From NCBI GenBank assembly GCA_018830645.1, contig JAHJSA010000066.1:1-45190 (forward strand): DNA of 45,190 nucleotides, in the 5' to 3' direction. Position numbers and translations under genes: made by a program. The notes under the pieces are model-generated. The model worked only from the letters and a program-made list of their open reading frames with translations. It ran no database searches and was not told where the DNA came from. Origin of the DNA: Actinomycetota bacterium. GTDB lineage: Bacteria; Actinomycetota; Thermoleophilia; RBG-16-64-13. Of this stretch, positions 40,919 through 45,190 are shown in pieces (the first letter of the stretch is position 1; every line of letters starts with the position of its first letter).

Positions 40919-41856
40919 CAGTGACCTCCTCCCTTGTTGAAGTAGAGCTTGTCCTTGAAACCCCGGTATATGTAGAGGAGCGTGTGCACACCACCGAAGG
41001 AGAACACCGCCACGATAAGAGCCAGGTACGCCATGGCGACCAGGAACACCACCAGCGGGGCTTTGGTCGACGTGGGCTCGATGTGCACGAGGAACGTGGT
41101 AAAGCCCTCGCCGGCGTCGGGATGACACTCCTGGCAGGTAGGGAGGATGTTGGCCTTGGACAGGGTGGACAGGGGGTTGCTCACCGGGAGGATGCTGTGG
41201 TCGCCGTGGCAATCGACGCACGTGGCCGAAGCTTCGCGGCCGAGGCTCAGAGATTTACCGTGATAGGTGTCCAGGAACGTGTCTTCCCTGCCTCCGTGGC
41301 ACGCTCCGCACACATCCGCGATGGTCTGACGATACTCGAGGGTGTCCACGTAGGCGATGCCATGGGTCCCATGGCAATCGACGCACAACGGCGAGGCCAC
41401 ACCCTCGGCGACACCCTCACGCGTGAGCTCGCCGTGGTAGCTCTGCTTGTACATCTCGAACTGGTCGTCGTGGCAGTTCTTGCAGGCCTCACCAGCGGTC
41501 TCCGCGAAGAACTCCGCGTTGGGCACCATCTGATGCGGGTTGTGGGAGAAACCGGCGTGGCACGAGTTGCAGGGCAGAAGGCCGTGCACCGAACTCTCGT
41601 AGACCTCCGGGTCGATGTGGAGGTCTCGTGGTCCGAGCGGAGTGTCGACCACGCCAAGATACGGCATGGAGTGGCACGTCAGACAGCGCCCGCTGAAGCC
41701 GGCAGGATCGACGGCATCGCCATCCTCGGCCGCGGCCGGAGTGCCGACAAGGACCACTAAGAGCATGGCCAACAACAAAGTGTGAAGGGCCCTCCACATT
41801 GAGAACGTGAACGCTTTCGCTAGTTCACCAGCATTATCATGAGCCCTTGCTGCCAA
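40918..41856 (-). CDS. Heptaheme membrane cytochrome, partner of cytochrome b, copy 1
   Basis: The best start is a TTG at 41856, because GAGGAGGG lies 6 nt upstream and the gap to the previous gene is then 12 nt. ATG 41799 is possible but has a poor site. The product has 312 residues. A signal peptide lies at about 20-43 (ends PAAAE). Seven CxxCH motifs are followed by a C-terminal helix (about 268-292) and a short basic tail. It pairs with the cytochrome b at 40067. The pair is duplicated next door. Confidence 0.88.
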   Translation of the reverse strand: MAARAHDNAGELAKAFTFSMWRALHTLLLAMLLVVLVGTPAAAEDGDAVDPAGFSGRCLTCHSMPYLGVVDTPLGPRDLHIDPEVYESSVHGLLPCNSCHAGFSHNPHQMVPNAEFFAETAGEACKNCHDDQFEMYKQSYHGELTREGVAEGVASPLCVDCHGTHGIAYVDTLEYRQTIADVCGACHGGREDTFLDTYHGKSLSLGREASATCVDCHGDHSILPVSNPLSTLSKANILPTCQECHPDAGEGFTTFLVHIEPTSTKAPLVVFLVAMAYLALIVAVFSFGGVHTLLYIYRGFKDKLYFNKGGGH

Positions 41857-41868
41857 TCCGACCCTCCT

Positions 41869-42837
41869 CTACTCGGCGACGCCTTCTGAGGTGTGGCAAG
41901 CCCCACAAAACGCAGGTGAGTGACAGGTGAGGCACGGTTCGCCACCGCCCTGCGCGAAATCGTGGTGAATGTCGACCCAATTTGGTGGATGTTGCACCTT
42001 ATGACACTTGTCGCAGAACTTCTCTTCGTGGCAGCCAAGACACGTTGCGCGACCCCGAGAGTCCACGTCACTGCGATGCGTGTAGCGCCAATCTGCTCGA
42101 TCGTGCGTGCGGGGGGGCTTGCTGTGGCAGTCGACACAGAACCCACTGCGCTCGCTGTGGCAACGATAGCAGTCTTCCTCGCGTTCCCTGGCCAGCTCGC
42201 CGTGGCTCTGGATGGGGTCGGTAGTATGCGCTTCGGCCGAGAGTTCACTGGGGGGGGTCAAGTGACAGGTCTCGCACTCGTTCGGCGCCTTGACGCCATC
42301 GTGGCACATGTAGCACACGTCCATCGGAGGCGGACCGCCGGGCTCTCCCCTGCGGGAGTGCACCACGTTGAAGTGACAGTCGACACACTTGAGGTCGCGC
42401 ATCTCCACGTGCTCCCGGTGCGGGATGCGGAGGTCGCCGCCCGGCGATACCTGCCGGTCGATCGAATGACACTGAAGGCAGCTCTTGTTGGAGGGAGGAT
42501 GGATGTCGGGCGGCATCTCGCCGTGGCCGAAGAACTGGGCGTAGATCTCTTTGTACGAGAGCACCTTGTGTTCCAGTTCATGGATGAAGCCGGGGTCCAC
42601 GTGGCACTTGATGCAGTTGATGTTCGCGTGAGTCGACTCCTCCCACAACTCCACGGGCTCGACCATGAGGTGGCAGTTGCCGCAGAAGCTCGGAGTAGAC
42701 GTCATAGCCACCGGAAGGTAGATGGCGGAGAAGCCGATGAACCCGAAGGCGGCCACCATAAGGAGGAGGTAGCGGTAGCGTACACGCACCGCCCGGCCGC
42801 TGTCGTCGTAGATACGAAGGAAGCCCGGCCAGCGCAT
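41869..42837 (-). CDS. NapC/NirT-type membrane cytochrome, 12 hemes
   Basis: The start is ATG 42837, in a TGATG overlap with the upstream gene. The product has 322 residues. A helix lies at about 22-45. The first heme region has the NapC/NirT signature (STPSFCGNCHLM, then WEESTHANINCIKCHVDPG). Such proteins oxidise quinol at the outer membrane face and pass electrons on. Typical NapC proteins have four hemes. Here the chain is extended to 12 CxxCH, a fusion of quinol-oxidising domain and wire. It follows a shorter NapC-type gene, and both lead the operon. Confidence 0.9.
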   Translation of the reverse strand: MRWPGFLRIYDDSGRAVRVRYRYLLLMVAAFGFIGFSAIYLPVAMTSTPSFCGNCHLMVEPVELWEESTHANINCIKCHVDPGFIHELEHKVLSYKEIYAQFFGHGEMPPDIHPPSNKSCLQCHSIDRQVSPGGDLRIPHREHVEMRDLKCVDCHFNVVHSRRGEPGGPPPMDVCYMCHDGVKAPNECETCHLTPPSELSAEAHTTDPIQSHGELAREREEDCYRCHSERSGFCVDCHSKPPRTHDRADWRYTHRSDVDSRGRATCLGCHEEKFCDKCHKVQHPPNWVDIHHDFAQGGGEPCLTCHSPAFCGACHTSEGVAE

Positions 42838-43622
42838 CACTGCCCAAACCTTTCGTTCAATCGATCTTCCGCGGTGAGCCGCTCGAAGGTGCCCGGATCA
42901 TGGCAGCCGCTCCGGGCACAGAAGCCCTGGTCGCTATGGTGGCACTTGAAGCAGTCGCGCTCCCGCCCTCTGGCCATCTCGGCATGTGCCTCCAGTGCGA
43001 GACCGGGGTGCTCCTCATCAGCGGAGGGTGGGTTGCGGTGGCACGTGCCACACTCGGACGAAGCCCTCTGACCATCGTGGCACATGGCGCAGGCGCCCAT
43101 CGGCGGGAGAGGCGTGCCGCCCTCCGGGGTGTGCACCACACTGTAGTGGCAGTCCTTGCATTCGAGGTCGCGCAGAAGGACGTGCTCGCGATGAGGGATG
43201 ATCAAGTCGCCCGATGTCGAAGCTCTGCGGTTCGTGGTGTGGCAGCCCGCCTGCAGGCAGTTCTCGTTGGTGGCCGACCTGATCTGCTCGGGCATCTCGG
43301 CCCGTCCCACGAGGTTCAGGTAGACGTTCTGGGTGACCACCAGTTGGTTGACGAAGTGGTTGACGACCCCCGGCTTCACATGGCAGTCCGTGCAGCCGAA
43401 TTTGGAGTGAGTGGACATCTCCCAGGACTCCACGAACGGCTCCATGATGTGACAGTTGAAGCAGAACCCCGGGGTCGAGGTCACGTAGAATGGGATGAAC
43501 AAGAAGGCGACACCGGCGGCGGCGAACCCCAAGGCGATGAGGATGAGGTATCGCCTCTGGACGCGTACCGACCGGCCGCTACGGTCGCGCACCCTGAAGC
43601 GCAGTGGATTCTGATAGGCCAT
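42837..43622 (-). CDS. NapC/NirT-type membrane cytochrome, 8 heme motifs
   Basis: The product has 261 residues and starts at ATG 43622 with a modest GAGAGATGGA site. A basic lead precedes a helix (about 24-46). The NapC/NirT signature is clear (STPGFCFNCHIM, WEMSTHSKFGCTDCHVKPG). Six CxxCH and two CxxxxCH motifs (CLQAGCH, CARSGCH) are counted. Segments such as GDLIIPHREHVLLRDLECKD are shared with the 12-heme gene next to it. It is the first gene of the ten-gene operon and a likely quinol dehydrogenase. Both it and its neighbour may be specialised to different quinones or potentials. Confidence 0.9.
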   Translation of the reverse strand: MAYQNPLRFRVRDRSGRSVRVQRRYLILIALGFAAAGVAFLFIPFYVTSTPGFCFNCHIMEPFVESWEMSTHSKFGCTDCHVKPGVVNHFVNQLVVTQNVYLNLVGRAEMPEQIRSATNENCLQAGCHTTNRRASTSGDLIIPHREHVLLRDLECKDCHYSVVHTPEGGTPLPPMGACAMCHDGQRASSECGTCHRNPPSADEEHPGLALEAHAEMARGRERDCFKCHHSDQGFCARSGCHDPGTFERLTAEDRLNERFGQ

Positions 43623-43764
43623 TCCATCTCTCAGCGTCGAGCGACCGCCTGCAAGCTGCGGGGCACCGGATCGGCCGCCACACGCCGCCGCAGCAAGGGT
43701 CGCATATTCTGTACTTCTGCTGCCTGGGGCTTCAGCGAGCGCTCTCGCGGCAACAAAGCAAGGT

Positions 43765-43794
43765 TTTCACAAGCTCCCGACAGTCTGGTACTAT
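43765..43794 (+). promoter_or_regulatory. Candidate promoter for the small two-helix protein
   Basis: TTTCAC (43765-43770) and TACTAT (43789-43794) are 18 nt apart, and TG precedes the -10 by one base (extended form). It lies in the divergent gap between the cytochrome operon and the small gene. No clear promoter was found for the minus-strand operon. Confidence 0.4.
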
Positions 43795-43855
43795 AGCACC
43801 CTCACGGGGCCTGTCTACCCCCACATCAGCCGAGCCGCGCGGAGGAGGACCACGA

Positions 43856-44044
43856 TTGAGTTCACGGTTCGATTTTCCCAACTTTATCGGCCTGCTGTTC
43901 ATCCTCGGGGCGATCGCCCTGTGGTCTCAGGCCGCCTTCGCGTTCCTCTACGTACAGCTCATGGACTTCCTCATCTACACCGTGCTGGGATTCATCCTGG
44001 CCATCTCGGGGGGCTACCTTCTGAAGCCTTCCGGCACCCGCTGA
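43856..44044 (+). CDS. Small two-helix membrane protein
   Basis: A TTG at 43856 is preceded by GGAGGAGG with 7 nt spacing, which decides the start. The longer frame from 43604 would read through the promoter region. The product has 62 residues with two membrane helices (about 9-30 and 33-54, the second ending in LAISGGYLLKPSG). No family is recognised. It lies between the cytochrome operon and a further plus-strand anchored protein. It may be a subunit of a membrane complex, but this is not supported directly. Confidence 0.75.
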   Translation: MSSRFDFPNFIGLLFILGAIALWSQAAFAFLYVQLMDFLIYTVLGFILAISGGYLLKPSGTR

Positions 44045-44096
44045 GCGGGTTCTTTCGAGCGATCGACCGGCCGGGTGATGACCCCCCGCGAGGCTG

Positions 44097-44720
44097 ATGT
44101 CCGCCTCTGACTTGAAGAGCACCGATGCGCCCGACGCAGACCTTGGAGCCGACCCCCGACTCGACGAGAGCGCATGGCGGGTGTTCGGGCGGCGGCTTCC
44201 ACGCCGCTGGAGCCTCTACGCGCGCGTGTTGGCGGGGCTTCTGCTTCTCCTGTCCCTCGGCTGGTGGTTCACGCGTGACGTCACGTACGTGAGCAACGTC
44301 AAGGTTGCCGGTCTCGATGCGGTGGAGCAGCCGTATGTCGATCCGCTCCGTACCCTCTCCTCCGACTTCGCCGGGTTGGTGAACAGACTGACCGACCTCG
44401 GCTACAGCTGGCAATCGGGAGGGCTCCCCTCGATGCGGGCGGCCGACGCGCTCACTGAATCGAGGGGGGTCGGTCTCGTCGCCCTTGGGACCCTCGAGGT
44501 GAAGAAGGGCGGAGCCAGCCTGTTCGGAGGCCCCATGACGGCCGGACTCGCCGACTACCTCGCTTCTCGAGGATGGGAACCACCGCCCGATTCGCCCGAT
44601 TCGCTCGAGGGGGCGACCAAACAGGTGGACGGCCTACACGCGGTGATCGTGCTCGAGCGGCGGCCGGAGGGGCGCGAAGCCCTGCTCATCGAGGTGAGGG
44701 CCGCCACGAAGACGGACTGA
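44097..44720 (+). CDS. Membrane-anchored protein of unknown function
   Basis: The 207-residue product has an ATG at 44097 behind GCGAGGCTG. It has a helix at about 41-59 after an acidic-then-basic lead. Outside the membrane a compact alpha/beta domain of about 140 residues follows (TYVSNVKVAGLDAVEQPYVD, GVGLVALGTLEVKKGG). The pattern of variable loops does not match a family I can name. There are no Cys residues and so no heme site. It is 52 nt downstream of the small two-helix protein and likely in the same unit. Confidence 0.7.
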   Translation: MSASDLKSTDAPDADLGADPRLDESAWRVFGRRLPRRWSLYARVLAGLLLLLSLGWWFTRDVTYVSNVKVAGLDAVEQPYVDPLRTLSSDFAGLVNRLTDLGYSWQSGGLPSMRAADALTESRGVGLVALGTLEVKKGGASLFGGPMTAGLADYLASRGWEPPPDSPDSLEGATKQVDGLHAVIVLERRPEGREALLIEVRAATKTD

Positions 44721-44740
44721 GTAGCCGCCCCTCGACATGC

Positions 44741-44758
44741 GCCCGTCGGGCGACGGGC
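44741..44758. terminator. Short hairpin between convergent genes
   Basis: GCCCGTC / GACGGGC, 7 bp, loop GGGC. It lies between converging genes and lacks a T-run, so it is at most a weak terminator. Confidence 0.35.
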
Positions 44759-44781
44759 TCCGCGTGGCCCGGGTGATGCCT

Positions 44782-44910
44782 CTATCGGTCGCTCTTCTTG
44801 TTGCGCGCTATCTCTTCCCGCCACGTCTGGATCATCCAGACGATCACGAAGATCAACGCGATGTTCCCGAACCCCACCACGGTCAGCGTGGCGATGGTCT
44901 CCATGTCCAT
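44782..44910 (-). CDS. Small membrane protein, 42 residues, beside cytochrome b
   Basis: The frame runs from ATG 44910 to TAG 44782. GGGAG lies 8 nt upstream of the ATG. It has one membrane helix (about 9-29, FGNIALIFVIVWMI) and ends in a charged tail (EEIARNKKSDR). It begins 30 nt after the stop of the cytochrome b gene on the same strand. Small one-helix subunits are common in bc-type complexes and oxidases, so it may be one of these. No family is recognised. Confidence 0.65.
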   Translation of the reverse strand: MDMETIATLTVVGFGNIALIFVIVWMIQTWREEIARNKKSDR

Positions 44911-44940
44911 TACATCACTCCCAGTTCGTGCCGCGCCCCA

Positions 44941-45190
44941 TCACTCGAACCCCAAGAACCCAAGGAGGGTGAGGGTGAGGGCGGCGATTGCTCCAAGACC
45001 CACGACGGTGTTCAGGATGGCGCGTCCCCAGCGGTAGCGGGTGATACGGCCCCAGAAGAAGGGCACGGTGAAGAGCATGACGGGGAAGAGGATGAAGCTG
45101 AAGCCCACCCCCAGCCAGCGGGGCACGTACTTGAGGAGCTGGTAGACGGCGAGGAAGTACCACTCGGGCTCGATGCCGGCCGGGGTGCGC
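44941..45190 (-). CDS. Cytochrome b (bc-complex type), C-terminal fragment
   Basis: The gene runs off the right edge, and only about 82 residues are seen. The fragment opens with GIEPEWYFLAVYQLLKYVP, the C-terminal cytochrome b domain with the quinol-oxidation motif PEWY. Two to three membrane helices follow. In bc or b6f complexes this part forms the quinol oxidation site with the Rieske protein. It likely represents a quinol:cytochrome c reductase. The remainder and the Rieske gene are outside the window. Confidence 0.85.
   Translation of the reverse strand, partial: RTPAGIEPEWYFLAVYQLLKYVPRWLGVGFSFILFPVMLFTVPFFWGRITRYRWGRAILNTVVGLGAIAALTLTLLGFLGFE

Noticed and set aside
34380-43622. Porin-cytochrome conduit
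   Set aside because: No beta-barrel outer-membrane protein gene was found in or around the operon.

Overview
This 45.2 kb, GC-rich window is dominated by multiheme c-type cytochromes. By hand count, 14 genes carry about 182 covalent heme-attachment motifs (about 168 CxxCH and 14 CxxxxCH). The coding style suggests a single-membrane (monoderm) actinobacterium, perhaps one of the uncultivated or anaerobic Coriobacteriia-like lineages. The evidence is high GC, GTG and TTG starts behind strong Shine-Dalgarno (SD) sites, threonine-rich surface linkers, diacyl-type lipoprotein signals, PRC-barrel proteins, and no outer-membrane porin beside the cytochromes. This placement is an inference. No rRNA, tRNA, CRISPR array, insertion sequence or phage gene was seen.

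Left part (1-9,700). The minus strand carries the start of a ResB-like cytochrome c maturation protein, a membrane-anchored TPR protein, a 1,685-residue surface cytochrome (Ig/FN3/ZU5 modules plus 12 hemes) and a second TPR protein. A plus-strand operon of two PRC-barrel proteins flanking a membrane-anchored Ala-rich protein follows and ends at a clear terminator.

Giant cytochrome locus (9,700-14,550). A good promoter is followed by a leader of about 265 nt with at least four hairpins, the last of which buries the ribosome-binding site. It precedes a 1,432-residue secreted cytochrome with 47 heme motifs, a Thr/Ser-rich stalk and a C-terminal DNRLRE-like beta-sandwich.

Middle part (14,550-34,150). 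Two membrane-anchored NHL beta-propeller proteins, two 12-heme membrane cytochromes, two TPR-tailed O-antigen-ligase-like proteins that converge on each other, and a heptaheme secreted cytochrome grouped with NHL and TPR genes come first. They are followed by an exopolysaccharide group (sugar-phosphate transferase, two GT4 glycosyltransferases, a DUF4388 protein), a diguanylate cyclase, a class A penicillin-binding protein and a 15-heme membrane cytochrome.

Right part (34,300-43,622). A tightly packed minus-strand operon of ten genes has two NapC/NirT-type cytochromes, two copies of a heptaheme-cytochrome plus cytochrome-b module, and four extracytoplasmic 10-12 heme cytochromes, three of them lipoproteins. 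It ends at a strong terminator. The right edge holds two small membrane proteins, an unknown anchored protein and the C-terminus of a bc-type cytochrome b with a PEWY motif.

Together the genes look like an electron-export system. Quinol would be oxidised by the NapC-type and cytochrome-b modules, electrons would pass through membrane-tethered cytochromes across the wall, and giant or polymer-like cytochromes would carry them outward. Propeller/TPR helpers, wall and exopolysaccharide enzymes, and a maturation protein support this. The most novel-looking element is the structured leader with a hidden ribosome-binding site ahead of the 47-heme gene.
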